Source of the DNA: JAGOBX01 sp017999075 [NCBI: Candidatus Babelota bacterium]
Lineage (GTDB): Bacteria; JAGOBX01
DNA: 25,525 bases
Direction: 5' to 3'
Assembly (NCBI GenBank): GCA_017999075.1
Contig: JAGOBX010000003.1
Span: 1 to 25,525 of the forward strand
The notes below the pieces were generated by a model. That model did no database searches. It saw only the letters and a list, made by a program, of their open reading frames with translations, and was not told where the DNA came from. Within the stretch, counting starts at the first letter, position 1, and the number at the start of each line of letters is the position of its first letter. The position numbers and the translations under genes are program-made. Of this stretch, positions 17,201 through 23,700 are shown one piece after another.

Positions 17201-19777
17201 TAAAGGATTTAAAGTGCTTGCATATTCTATTTCAGCGCTTTTCGTCAAGCGCACATAAAAATTATGTCCATTATCAATAACAGAACTTGTTCTTACGCAC
17301 ACAAAAAAATCAGACCCATCTGATGAATCTGATTTTGTATCGTTCCATGGTATTGGAATAGTGTCAAATTCCATATAAGCAATAGCGTCAGAATAATGAC
17401 CTTTATCTCCAAAATATTCATCCCATGTAGCAAGAGTGGGAATCAATAATGTATCTCCTTCATCCCATTCGCCATTCTTATTTTCAGGATTATCATCATT
17501 ATCCTGGTATATTAGAACTCCACTTCCCAAAGGATCATTAATATCAAGAGGAAGCAAGTCATCAGGTGTCCAAGACACTCCGGACGAGCTCATAAAATAT
17601 AAACCTATTTTATTGAAATACGCAGTATCTCCTACATTATTTTTACCTTTAGCATTTATTCCCAAAACAGGATAAGGCTTACTGCTTTGAGGTATATACG
17701 GATCATTATGAACAAAATCAGTTATTACGGTAGGAACGGAAGACTGATAAAATACTCCATAACTTAATCCGGGATGATTCAACAAATCATTATCAGATGT
17801 GTGTATTTTAGGAGTTGAATTTGAAATTCCATTAGTAAAAACTACGCCGCCAGGCGGTATTCTGATATAAAAACTATCTTTATAATCAATACTTTTACTC
17901 GTCAATATAGTTACTATGAAATCCCAACCATGCGTTTGATCTCCATTATTGTCAATAGGAAGCAAAACTCCGTCAGCAAGATATAAAGAAACCTTGTAAT
18001 AAGTATCTCCAGCAAGGTTTGTATACGGACCATACCACTGTGTTTTACTTACAGACAAGGGTTTTAAAGGATCAGGAGAGGGTGGATCCATAATATCAAA
18101 AGTTTGTCTGTTAGAAGTTGGTCCATTAGCATATATTGCCAATCCGCTGTTTTTATCACTTGTAAATGGTCTTAAATCTGATGGTTGAAAATCTCTGCCC
18201 ACAAATTCTAAATCAATTCTTCTTAACTGCTGGTTCGATAACACATCTCCCATAGCGTTTTCTGGACCACCTGCAATATCTAAAATTACTATTCCGTCAG
18301 GCCAATAATCAAGATATTTCAAATCCTGTTTTCCATTCTGAGGATCTTCTCCTGGAATTCCTGTAAATAAATCAAGTAATGAAGGCTTTGTATCATTTAA
18401 TAAATTGGTTCCATAAACAGGTCCCACTACTTCATATATCATATCAGTTACCGAATCGCTTTTTATAGATTCTATAATATTAGTATCTGCGTAAACTATT
18501 GTGGAAGCATTTAATTTTGTAGAACTTGAACTGCCATCGTCATCTTCTTCATCTGATGTGGATTTCTTTTTAAAACCTACTGATTCAAATTTCAATTGAA
18601 ATTCGTCCCCATAACCTACTTTCCCCGGCCCCCAGCCTTGATTAGTAGTAATACATATCAAATAAGAATATTCCGATGAAGAATCAGAAGAATCGCTTTT
18701 TTGAGGTATCATCTGATCTCCACCGGCAAATTTAAAAGTAAAAGGAACTCCTTCAACAGGCGGATTCAATAAAGTCATTGGAACAGTCGTATCAGGATCT
18801 GGATATAAAGCATTGTATTTATATGATGTGATTTTTACGTCAGCATCATCCCATTTACTTGTAGTATTTCCGATATCTTTATAAATTGCCCAGGACATAT
18901 ATTTTGGAGGAATAGTACCAGAAAGCCCAATATCATTCAGATCTATATTGGCAGGATTCGGCCATTTTTCACCTGTCAATGGATTTATTACCAAACTGTA
19001 TCCATGCCCTTCAGTATCAATTACAGTAGCTTTTACAAAAGAAATTTTTGCTTCTTCAACATCTGTAGGTATTGTTTTTGACTGACCCAAAGTTAATTTA
19101 AATACTGCATGTGGTTTTGAATTTGCCGGAATAATAAAGTTGGAGGAAGGATACATATTATTTGCTTCGCTTGCTCCAATCGCAGTCAATTTTTCAAGTT
19201 TCATTTTCACTGTTACTTTTGATGAATTCGGACACGACGGATCTATTGTATTATACGAATAAGTTCCGTCTTCTCTTAATGCCCATGCATGTAAACTATC
19301 TATAGTAAAAACTAAATCCGTAGTTGCCGGTACTGTATCATGAAGCTGAACTAACACATATAGTTCTCTTGATATATTTAAAGCTAAACTCACAGGAATT
19401 TTTATCGGACTTGAAGTAATATTGGTAACACTTCCTATTGATTTTGAAATCGAAGCAGAACCATAAGAAATTATTATTTGTTTTATATATTTATAATGGC
19501 TTGATGTCCCTAAACTCACTGTTACAGTATCTAAAAAGATACTCGTCAATTTAATTTTAGCGGTAGTGTCATCACCAGCTTCTATTCCGGGGGATACAGA
19601 AACTTTGTTCGGAACTATCCACCCTCCAGGAAGTATGTATTCCGCTCCACTCATATTATTAGAGCCGGTCGCTCGACAATCCAAACTGTCTTTAACAGCA
19701 AATGCCAAGCCGGCATTCAATAACAATATTGTTATTGAAATAATAAAAATTTTTAAAACATTTTTTTTAGAACGCAT
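5234..19777 (-). CDS. Giant secreted multidomain protein (4847 aa) with Ig, FlgD-Ig and VWA domains and a C-terminal sorting-like domain
   Basis: One unbroken frame encodes 4847 residues, over 500 kDa. In order: signal peptide 1-27 (AFA before the cut); about seven copies of a ~185-residue module (about 215-1595); Ig-like domains (about 1610-2100); two FlgD/CHU_C-like Ig domains opening with PNPFSPDSDG (about 2114) and PNPFSPDKDG (about 2222); another FlgD-Ig (about 2330-2440); Ig-like; VWA (about 2695-2872); an Asp-rich stretch (about 3024-3082); more Ig-like domains; FlgD-Ig domains at about 3667-3764, from 3775 (PNPISPNRDNVND) and about 4240-4364; a Ser/Ala-rich linker; and a final sorting-like domain (about 4790-4847). 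No enzyme domain is seen. Such proteins in other bacteria are adhesins or surface/matrix proteins; that role is inferred here. GGGAG sits 10 bases before the ATG. The gene lies 28 bases after porV and 42 before the PorV-FlgO-like gene, so it is probably co-transcribed with them. Confidence 0.88.
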   Translation of the reverse strand: MRSKKNVLKIFIISITILLLNAGLAFAVKDSLDCRATGSNNMSGAEYILPGGWIVPNKVSVSPGIEAGDDTTAKIKLTSIFLDTVTVSLGTSSHYKYIKQIIISYGSASISKSIGSVTNITSSPIKIPVSLALNISRELYVLVQLHDTVPATTDLVFTIDSLHAWALREDGTYSYNTIDPSCPNSSKVTVKMKLEKLTAIGASEANNMYPSSNFIIPANSKPHAVFKLTLGQSKTIPTDVEEAKISFVKATVIDTEGHGYSLVINPLTGEKWPNPANIDLNDIGLSGTIPPKYMSWAIYKDIGNTTSKWDDADVKITSYKYNALYPDPDTTVPMTLLNPPVEGVPFTFKFAGGDQMIPQKSDSSDSSSEYSYLICITTNQGWGPGKVGYGDEFQLKFESVGFKKKSTSDEEDDDGSSSSTKLNASTIVYADTNIIESIKSDSVTDMIYEVVGPVYGTNLLNDTKPSLLDLFTGIPGEDPQNGKQDLKYLDYWPDGIVILDIAGGPENAMGDVLSNQQLRRIDLEFVGRDFQPSDLRPFTSDKNSGLAIYANGPTSNRQTFDIMDPPSPDPLKPLSVSKTQWYGPYTNLAGDTYYKVSLYLADGVLLPIDNNGDQTHGWDFIVTILTSKSIDYKDSFYIRIPPGGVVFTNGISNSTPKIHTSDNDLLNHPGLSYGVFYQSSVPTVITDFVHNDPYIPQSSKPYPVLGINAKGKNNVGDTAYFNKIGLYFMSSSGVSWTPDDLLPLDINDPLGSGVLIYQDNDDNPENKNGEWDEGDTLLIPTLATWDEYFGDKGHYSDAIAYMEFDTIPIPWNDTKSDSSDGSDFFVCVRTSSVIDNGHNFYVRLTKSAEIEYASTLNPLEPSQFFESKNGLPDDVWLFNSDVMIVKTLSTIDIQPLTITGQQIDAKSDPLPVFGFNVTDGTAGEEKLLSVKLIVEDDMIMGNFNPTSDLMPLSMDATSGVAVYKDNGTIQGVFDTSDEFVSMGLPEWDTSDSSVTLRFIYGQDIPDNDSGDNTGIDYFIVIRTSTNIKYGSDFICRIPPEGIEFTRNTSNENDDWVTDLITATVPNIFDDITSNPYQTIAAISNPIGVVGMKITDGLTDGTDGRSKIAELKVQFSNIGGDNNFTSGDLNNLAKDKNSGVSVWKDMDANGEFNSDYDTIVPLAQTPKWQGAGPGDSFVTILFFDTNSAITTIPDTYTGKTTGHNFFLVIRSSSNISYNDDFNISIPKYGLQFTSGKSGSHIVTRTIKSNSLNVIQVFNEVIAGQYIEPFGDSSVMLSFDVRDADGVKEYIKSIRLVFNNNNGDTKFSPTDLLDWDKGGIQLYRDSNFGINGEYDTTDIFIPFTEGALWNPRSDIASSTYSILLSIADAGDSVSPLPDNLTGDNEGADYFILIATSSTCDFNDKFSLSIPKYGIEYSTGDQNPYADFYSETLSVGVPTTFKDMLAENGSVYLPANSDTKSIIGINVYDNADNGNGGIQINSILVQFYNIDGFKFDDLANPDTGIMSGISLYVDNKGEGTTGVLDDKDTFVELLSISSFPSDYRFSLTPKYSIDIPNQNDGSGKPDVFVAIKTSASSDFWKEGNKFRYGIPAQGITFTNNLKNAYGFQSVNNVIADVSGPGAASSIYPASGVKTYKDGETITISLTYTSSIHDYKELTVWADFSGIDSNPLISASDYIETATTNGQGVYTLEHYIATDNNIADGTNKPIYIYAKDPLDNESTLDPWYAELDNVPPVCYSLYTYDDSQYKNQNVLINGNPVNYPIYKNGSVITLYTTWDNTVTRVIADIGAIDSVFSAKEVSFTKISGTDTWYCSYTVSMDNSTADTSAAYIKISGYDGDAATDTYWSVALDNTLPTVSSCRIDNIAAIDGSEKNPSTSYVKLLDEITVAVDTVDSLDSSYTSISFAQIAGDAAPYGKILGAPSPNGKYIISNFSAIYTLNSTYVPDIENTYLTVKLKDVAGNEKTIDTYIISLDKTKPTGYIKLPANNQVFNSPLINIIGTAYDPDGNSTIPEKQASEIYKVRIKVEADTNLDGDYSDSTWYNGVEAINASDTVHGKMDFEQWQFLLTCAETANLQITINIIDNAGNASSYVDTTILKYRPYYTDVSPAELSYISVMPNPFSPDSDGIKDYTLIEYQLNKNVDTTTLRVYNYNRNLVKTVVMSNQRAGANQIKWDGTNDGLFVVAEGNYILDIEIIDKSENISRDSVTVRVDYTKPVVSNLTVFPNPFSPDKDGIKEYTTIYFTVSGIDASASLGEISLVKQAGTPSLLVQPEFLTGPNMIPVPSEVVLITKNLIKNESRFILRGKDIDGNTAYSEEVLITAGTKAGILINISGIYSEVSNFSYWSVEASDSESFSNLFELRTKAGVAAVKICELNGTEIESLDLQKAFIGNGDYSAIWTGQGQSDANYLYKVIVEDEAGNETIKEGRIRILTTEGTGESKSMFKFIPAANSFYNPTVKGRLASVSAELLKKDLGISMENSSILLKKASTGEIIPGYKTINSTDRIFEYNFVYPLSELAANDGEYQIILETVDDFGNILGSYSSTFIIDSQKPEVLKAYYRNSSGDSLLTHNDYISANIDTFAVTVKDNLSGLLNSATGISIEHFSNARGTTYLSGIVTRDSSAGEYDTLYFTLVNPLKSSDTNIDGNCTMAIVLFDNAGNTIEYKINFIIDYTPPVISVSNPVNFAKLSSGTKNLVSTDLVLILDVSGSMGSGPGSPMEGQIQAAYTMIDNMPAGAQIGIVTFHTTASLLHDLSSDKTSLKNAVSSIVPVGLIYYAPAISIAVSMLDNSKALNKKIVMISDGQPFDPDAGLVMAANAKGKGYTIDSIGFGSVISYFDILKQIASVAGGTFYSAPSNSQLEAITKGIIQSVASSSNFMGTIIDYGVGVAQLFVNNVSIPDSDQNNFATWKYDYTPKVENGYDTIIIRAYDKIGRYDTKVITVIYDSIAPKLNMLFLSDTYTGSKIDVITDSIASVSNIYISKNEVNLIGIINSTSPSDVTDTANRVKIKSVKISFDEGENWSNIMFSGDGFDNNDNWKYGFDNDDIDGNGAASIDYDGALKDGNNDGDYNYDPEHNVDEDQNIQFISLSNPSDPDTEALDYGRTSSDTHYFKYKFDFRIRNTYDFMIKIIDEAGNDTVIGNYYFVHDNNPPIINNMILQSKNLQTGDTIFYKKISELSFEVYDNESQINKESVSCSITNNAMTNIYTGSIFWEEDTKVVWYNSPVIDTINIRVGQTRYIISQHIWNNNKLKLVNSKNEDVTVKFLVRSEVNNNVIDIQKLLVPADEGVYKVIYNPAEISELNDTGLMKAYFYAKDISSNETYKIMNFSFYAGDSIAPEVLSTIPHELQLYSDKMNEIILNVSDNNAGLDLNKSDIQMHYLGGLTITNFDITGSLIAGEKLKNYSQIKLIPNNYNNLSNGIYRIAWILYDIAGNVNSDSIIFYYNKEAPQISLVEDDALGYIKVEGDIIRFRVTGGRGTDTSIIVNSTNLYNVKYSNPPDNTKIYSFEIKMPKNFVDIRRNSSYVKMVDINTNNPEFLYDESEWTVNYSCDSIIFTSSDTAFRYFLANDSLTVNYIEYIPNAVVSLDIGSIIKGIELSDDNNDGLVNSADTDGIYETDFKISQKISIRNSPVIVYMKDQYGNDAPIIQRSNPYPAANSIGINIDGVPPLITNVVAVPSPYSPYIGVCKIFFTSDEKITYNIYIYDSSNKLVRSFVNQSGKSGENLLEWDGRDMNAAPVSNGLYEARITAYDVGNNRSEMILNIRVISMNFSVSNIVLSPNPISPNRDNVNDRVNISFNVTLDAGNNQALRDLGITFTDDKLVNDPNNLSSGQDTDEEPFVVLSFILYNSKGQIVQTIDKDWYEMEDEDWKLCSEVIGDGVSNLTYPYNRSADLIKSNDYSVMLQLFDSGIGDVTDELNNGRFVGKFEVQYLPQSLAEDIYLISFQAELVRKKIIVDHITTVPLTYYYHAEPEYITGLKSPTYEARLIIDYPGVNLPDNMPPYITSIKAVKETGSSESIEQAVTFDKAITRIDIKIQDDEGGSDLDPEKIAVTVKDINGNQIYGQDINYELNERRFVFSEPLKTKGDYSVIIKAYDKAGNNKEYTYTFSIADIKAPNIVSWILLESSTGKLTNVPGNILAHSFDKIKVEVEDEGDGVDFVSSRVVRIDRIKSMTNHEVIETYTGTLSAEQIKPYLVYDLDAPVRLTSTSNLFKVSAFVIDLSPAQNRIDTYTTFTMARSQSIIVDTYTFSPNNPKKIRSSADLSNDTKMVLTINTDTQTVRDLWVRIYNYNDNAGNDNYVYTERLTQTGLGKYEFRWGGMDINKKYPITVNGDPAGVPAERKYYINIFDSAAVIVASDGTVNYGVLDDHINWDITVDNLPPNSPVVNMVVNGVEDTALPFIFDLTTINVSARLKVYSQPEDLCSKVKLYLGSKYLFTADTGVFVDISGYIDTMSMINSNKFDTVINMVLIDDIGNTKEYSGYMLNILYSLPILPPIIEFTDPLGEKMTDTVGMIIRGRAFTGRGGLLDFSKTGVYIKLFVYASTVFDTVSQLYEFSIPQANYNANGEWWYYFYDNQIQVNSKIKRWFVAIASDVDNIGRVYSASTADATIRPIMYYNKSNNTKLQIVVIGDENSEVRNKFVTSSMIIPLIKFEAAAGSSTEDDLIRLFLYESGNPDVAGDTIVIIDLKTTESKIESLPQITNLKIQTPVGKRYLRVMSADKYYNLSVMSDPMEIEILNNDVPIPQIVDSNGNPVLSTEPAFNPDNGEQLIILVPGYRSSSNASPSLAGASGAPTARLEVYSLSGQKIYSKEENVSANGTITWNGFNYKGTKVKNGLYLIKVNKFVYPVAIVK
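5237..5410 (-). other. C-terminal type IX-like / FlgD-Ig sorting domain of the giant protein
   Basis: The last ~58 residues follow the type A CTD pattern: LEVYSLSGQKIYS, then GTITWNGFNYKGTKVKNG, then LYLIKV and a short basic end VAIVK. In type IX secretion this domain directs cargo to the outer-membrane translocon and is handed to PorV/PorU. A Ser/Ala/Gly-rich linker precedes it, as is common before CTDs. FlgD-type Ig domains share the same fold and motif, so a purely structural role is possible. Its strict C-terminal position and the flanking porV-like genes favour sorting. Confidence 0.65.
10530..10711 (-). other. Asp-rich, probably calcium-binding stretch in the giant protein
   Basis: Residues about 3024-3082 contain some 15 Asp in 58 positions, with loops such as GDGFDNNDN, FDNDDIDGNG and KDGNNDGDYNYD. 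The last resembles the DxDxDG loops of dockerin, thrombospondin-type-3 and EF-hand-like repeats that bind calcium. The stretch follows an Ig-like strand pattern (KISFDEGENWSNI) and precedes another, so it looks like a loop insertion or a Ca-stabilised linker. Function is inferred. Confidence 0.5.
11162..11695 (-). other. VWA domain of the giant protein
   Basis: Residues about 2695-2872 form a von Willebrand factor A domain: TDLVLILDVSGSMG (metal-site DxSxS at 2703-2707), AGAQIGIVTFHTTASL, KIVMISDGQPFD (third metal-site loop, Asp2799), DSIGFGS and a closing helix with ITKGIIQSV. The middle loop, usually GGT, reads VGLIYYAPAI, so the expected metal-site Thr appears to be Ile2771. It is embedded between Ig-like domains mid-protein. 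VWA domains commonly mediate protein-protein adhesion. Confidence 0.88.
14995..19135 (-). repeat. Array of about seven ~185-residue modules in the giant protein
   Basis: Copies end near residues 400, 645, 850, 1045, 1232, 1412 and 1592, so spacing after the first is about 180-210. Each shows the same order: an opening strand with a conserved Gly (for example VVGMKITDG, PVLGINAKG, VFGFNVTDG); a long strand with LxxxD(L); a SGvxxYxD segment; an Asp/Gly-rich turn such as GVFDTSDEFV or GEYDTTDIFIPF; an IPDxxxG loop; a DYFIVIRTSxxIxYGD-like strand; and the end motif IPxxGIxFTxG. The first copy (about 215-405) is the most diverged. The copies differ strongly in sequence, so this is an old array and not a recent DNA duplication. 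I do not recognise a named family. Confidence 0.7.
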
Positions 19778-19787
19778 AACTCTATTT

Positions 19788-19792
19788 CTCCC
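19788..19792 (-). promoter_or_regulatory. Ribosome binding site of the giant protein gene
   Basis: GGGAG on the minus strand (CTCCC on plus), with 10 bases between it and the ATG at 19777. It lies in the 28-base gap after the porV-like gene. It supports this start, which also gives a typical signal peptide (MRSKKN followed by a hydrophobic core). Confidence 0.65.
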
Positions 19793-19805
19793 TTAAAAAT
19801 TTATA

Positions 19806-20711
19806 TTAAAAATTATATTTTATACCTAATATATGGCAGTCGGACAATTCTTTTCCCATTACATAAGCGTAATCAAAATTAAATTTATATAAGTTAAGTC
19901 CAAGTCCGCAATAAATATTTTTATCAAAATCATCGTCATAACTGTTATATCCGGCTCGTACAAATATCATTCTGTCATAATTCAGTTCAGTTCCAAACGA
20001 GACAGAAGCATCTTCATTTCTCACTTTTACTACATCTACTGAAACCAATAGGCTCTGATTTTTAAAAGAAATTCCGCTTCTGATAGTAAACGGCAATTTA
20101 TTTTCTTGAGATTCAAATTTCAGTTTTTGTCCTAAATTCTGTAATGAAATACCAAAACTGACTTCTTCAGAACAAAGCAGTTTTATACCGGCATCAGCTG
20201 CAATACCTGATGCAGAACTGTCGTCTATTTTCTGTTTAATATATTTTCCTGTAAACCCCATTGCAAACTTGTTTTCAGGTTTCATTGTCCAGGTTAAACT
20301 CATAGCAGAATCAGTTGACTTATAATCGCCTGTTCTGTTTCCCAATAAATCTCTACCTTCAATTTCTCCTGAATTCAAATGATATACTGCTATCCCTATA
20401 TAATTTTTATCAATTATTTTAGCCGCATATCCGGCATAATCATAAGCAACGTCTTCAATCCATTCATTATGCTGTATTGTCAATTCCGATTTGTCTATAA
20501 AAGCTATACCAGCAGGGTTCCAGTATAATCCGTAAACGTCTTCTGCAGCTGCAGTATAAGCTCCGCCCAAACTTACAGGTTTTGCTCCTACTCCTATCTG
20601 AAGAAATTGCGCGCCTGTGGTCCCGCTTCCAGCGCAATATCCTGATGTTTGAAAAACAAAAAAAACAGCAGTAATTAATATCATTGAATATAACGTTTTT
20701 TTAATTTTCAT
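19806..20711 (-). CDS. PorV/PorQ family outer-membrane beta-barrel protein
   Basis: 301 residues, predicted outer-membrane barrel of the PorV/PorQ (UPF0164-like) family. A signal peptide covers about 1-27 (MKIKKTLYS, hydrophobic core, YCA before the cut). The hallmark opening follows: GTTGAQFLQIGVGAKPVSLGGAYTAA split over residues 30-55, then GLYWNPAGIAF (61-71). The remainder is alternating beta-strands, ending in YNF with the C-terminal Phe usual for barrels inserted by BAM. In Bacteroidota, PorV is the type IX shuttle that binds the cargo CTD after translocation. The gene sits between two CTD-bearing protein genes, 70 bases after one and 28 before the next. Start: ATG at 20711, with GGA 7 bases upstream; a TTG at 20723 would extend it by four residues but lacks a Shine-Dalgarno. 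The Cys before the cut does not fit a lipobox. Confidence 0.87.
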   Translation of the reverse strand: MKIKKTLYSMILITAVFFVFQTSGYCAGSGTTGAQFLQIGVGAKPVSLGGAYTAAAEDVYGLYWNPAGIAFIDKSELTIQHNEWIEDVAYDYAGYAAKIIDKNYIGIAVYHLNSGEIEGRDLLGNRTGDYKSTDSAMSLTWTMKPENKFAMGFTGKYIKQKIDDSSASGIAADAGIKLLCSEEVSFGISLQNLGQKLKFESQENKLPFTIRSGISFKNQSLLVSVDVVKVRNEDASVSFGTELNYDRMIFVRAGYNSYDDDFDKNIYCGLGLNLYKFNFDYAYVMGKELSDCHILGIKYNF

Positions 20712-20781
20712 ATAATTTTCCAAAACTAATTTTTGTTTGCATTATTTCATTCTATCTATAGTAAATATAAATGCAAATATT

Positions 20782-23700
20782 TTATTTTATAATACCTATT
20801 TTACCTATTTTTTCTCCACCTGAATATATCAGTTTATAAATATATACGCCGCTTGCAATTTCTTCACTTTTCATATTTTGCAAATTCCATTCAAGTTCAA
20901 TTCCTGCATCGCCATAAAACTCATAAACTTTTCTTCCTGCCAAATTATATATCAGAAGTTCAACGTATCCTGAAACTCCATTAAAAATAACTTTACCGGT
21001 TCCATATCTTTGCCTGTATGGATTCGGAAATACATAAAACCCAGTATCTGCCCCTGAACCATATTTAGGAGCTGCAACCGAATAATATGAAAAATGAAGT
21101 AATTCGGCTTTAACAGATTTAGAAACAGGATCACTATAATTCAACCCGTCGCTTACAACTTCCCATTTATTAGTAGATTCATTAAACCTGTACATTTTTA
21201 ATTTTGAACATTCTATTCCTGTATTATCCTCAAAACCGTTATTATCATTATCTGAATACGGAATTTCCACTGTAATCATTTTTTCAAATTCCTGATTTAC
21301 AACAGCTTCTGTCAATATGTTTTTAACATCAAATTTTCTTAAACTTCCGTTCAATACCTGTAAATTCCCAAACCCTGATGATTTAACTTTTTCAAACTCA
21401 GTTTCGTTTTCTGATTCTTTCAAAATGTCTATAAACACGCTGTCTTGTAATATATCAGCAGGTATCTGCATAACAGTATTGTTATAAGAATATATATTCT
21501 CTTTTTTTACATTCAGCATAACTCTAACATATTTTGTAGATACATTTCCGAATTCATCTACAAATTTTATCGCATTTAATCCGCATTTTGTCAATTTAAT
21601 AAAATTCGAATACTGCGATGATAATTTAATATTAGTTTTTGGAGCATCTTCAATTTGTTCAACAAAAATCTGAATGTTAGAACTGCACGAAATAATATTA
21701 CTGAATTCATCAGTATAATAAATCGTGTATTGAATCTCATCTCCTAAAAATGCAATATCTTCAGACACATTAATAACAATGTTTTTCTTTATTCCAGGGT
21801 TAATTTTTACAGATGCATTTTTTTGAAACCCTGCAAATTCAGATGTTATATAAACAGTCTGATTTTTAGTATATCTCGTTTCAAACTCCGTTCTCCCTGA
21901 TTCTGATATGTTTTTTTCAATGTCAATTACCCCTGATGCATCAGAAAATCTTATTTTCACTTTTCTGTCTTGTTCAGGAACATATTTAAAATAATCTAAT
22001 CTTTTCAAATTTAATGCTGCTAAAGTTATATATAATGTTTCTCCTGCATTAATCTGTTCAGGAACTGTAAGAGCTATATTCCCGATTAAACTATAATCAT
22101 TTATCACATTTATAAAAAATTCAGATTTAATCCCTGCTCTAACTGTTTCAAGTTTTACAGACAACCCTGCTATTTTATCCAGTTTTCTTAGTTCAAATAT
22201 AATTTTACCCGCGTTATCTGTAATCAGATTCATATATTTTGAATCATTGATAAACTCCGCTTCACCTGAAATTTCCAGTTTCACTGTTTCTCCTGAAAGA
22301 GCATTTCCATTAGAATCTTTAACTATGGCTGACAATATTATTGTATCGAATAATCCCGCATTTATTTGAACATCATTCGGTATTTTGACAAAAGTATACG
22401 GTTCAGGAATTAATTCAGGAAAAATTATCACTGTATCATTTCCTGATTGCGAACCGGTATCAGCATTATTATTTGCAGGCGCGCTTCTTGATAAAACAAC
22501 TGATTTAACAGGACTTTCATTGTTTCCGATATCTATGACGCTTATATCAATATAATATGTTACGTATGCATCAAGATTATTCAGGTTTAACAATGACGAA
22601 GATCTGATTCCCAATTCTGTTTTTTCAGAGGTTGTTAAAATTATTCCTGTATCTGACAAATTTGTTCTATATCTTATTTTATAAGTTTTAAAATCCTGTT
22701 CCTGAGATGGGGTCCAATTCAATATTGCATAATTTGAATAATCAGAAACTGCGAATTCGGAAACTGCAGCAGGAAGCATATCATTTTGAGGAACTGAAGA
22801 AGTATCAGACTCTTGTCTAACTAATACTTTTATTGTATCAGAGAGCACGCTCTCATTTCCTACTATATCAGTTGCCGAAACTGCAAAATAATATTCCGTA
22901 TTTGATGTCAACCCTGTAATCATAGTTTGACAATTATTTTTCTGACGCAAATTATTATCATTTGATACTGACCATTTTTTATAAGCAGGTGTTATAACCG
23001 GCGAAGTATTATAATAAATCGAATAATAATTGAAATCTTCTGATTGAACAGGATTTAATGATAATGTTACGCTATTCTCATTTTTTGAAATCAATGAAGG
23101 GTAAGTCATCTTTTCAGGAGACTGGTTATCTATTATAACTGACCAGTTATTAGTTGCTGAATATTTAAAAATCATTGATTCTACTTTTATAACAAAATTC
23201 AAAATACAAGAATTCTCAGGTTTAGGAATAACAGCTTTAAATCTATTGCCGTATCCTGAAACAGCATTAACCGAAATTTCCAGACAATCTTCAATATCTA
23301 TAATATCGGAATTAATTTTATAAAGCAATTTTATATTTTCAATATTTGAAGGAATAGTGTCAGCAGTGAATACTACAATTATATCACTGTCTTTCAAATA
23401 TGCATCAGAACTGAAATCAATTACTGTATTAGTTCCTTCTGTAATATAATTAACAAAAATATTTTTAACATTGGTTTTTCCAGAATCATTTTGATTACTC
23501 TGAATTCCATTTATTAAACCCATATATTTTACAGTGTTGTTTGATGTGCTCAGTTTTATTTTTCCATGATTTGATTTGTCAGCAAATACAAAAACTTCTA
23601 CAGAACCATAATCATCAGTAATTCCAGAAAATACTATTTTATTATCTATAAGCGTTTCTCCGTCTTCAACTCTTATTTCTATATTTTCTCCTGATACAGC

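Noticed and set aside
20630-20711. Possible lipoprotein signal in the PorV-like protein (Cys near the cut)
   Set aside because: The sequence before the Cys (TSGY) does not fit a lipobox; signal peptidase I cleavage after YCA is more likely.
20736-20777. 8-bp inverted repeat TTTGCATT / AATGCAAA in the gap before porV
   Set aside because: The loop is 26 bases, there is no U-tract or matching promoter elements, and such short A/T-rich repeats are expected by chance. It could be an operator but I cannot support that.
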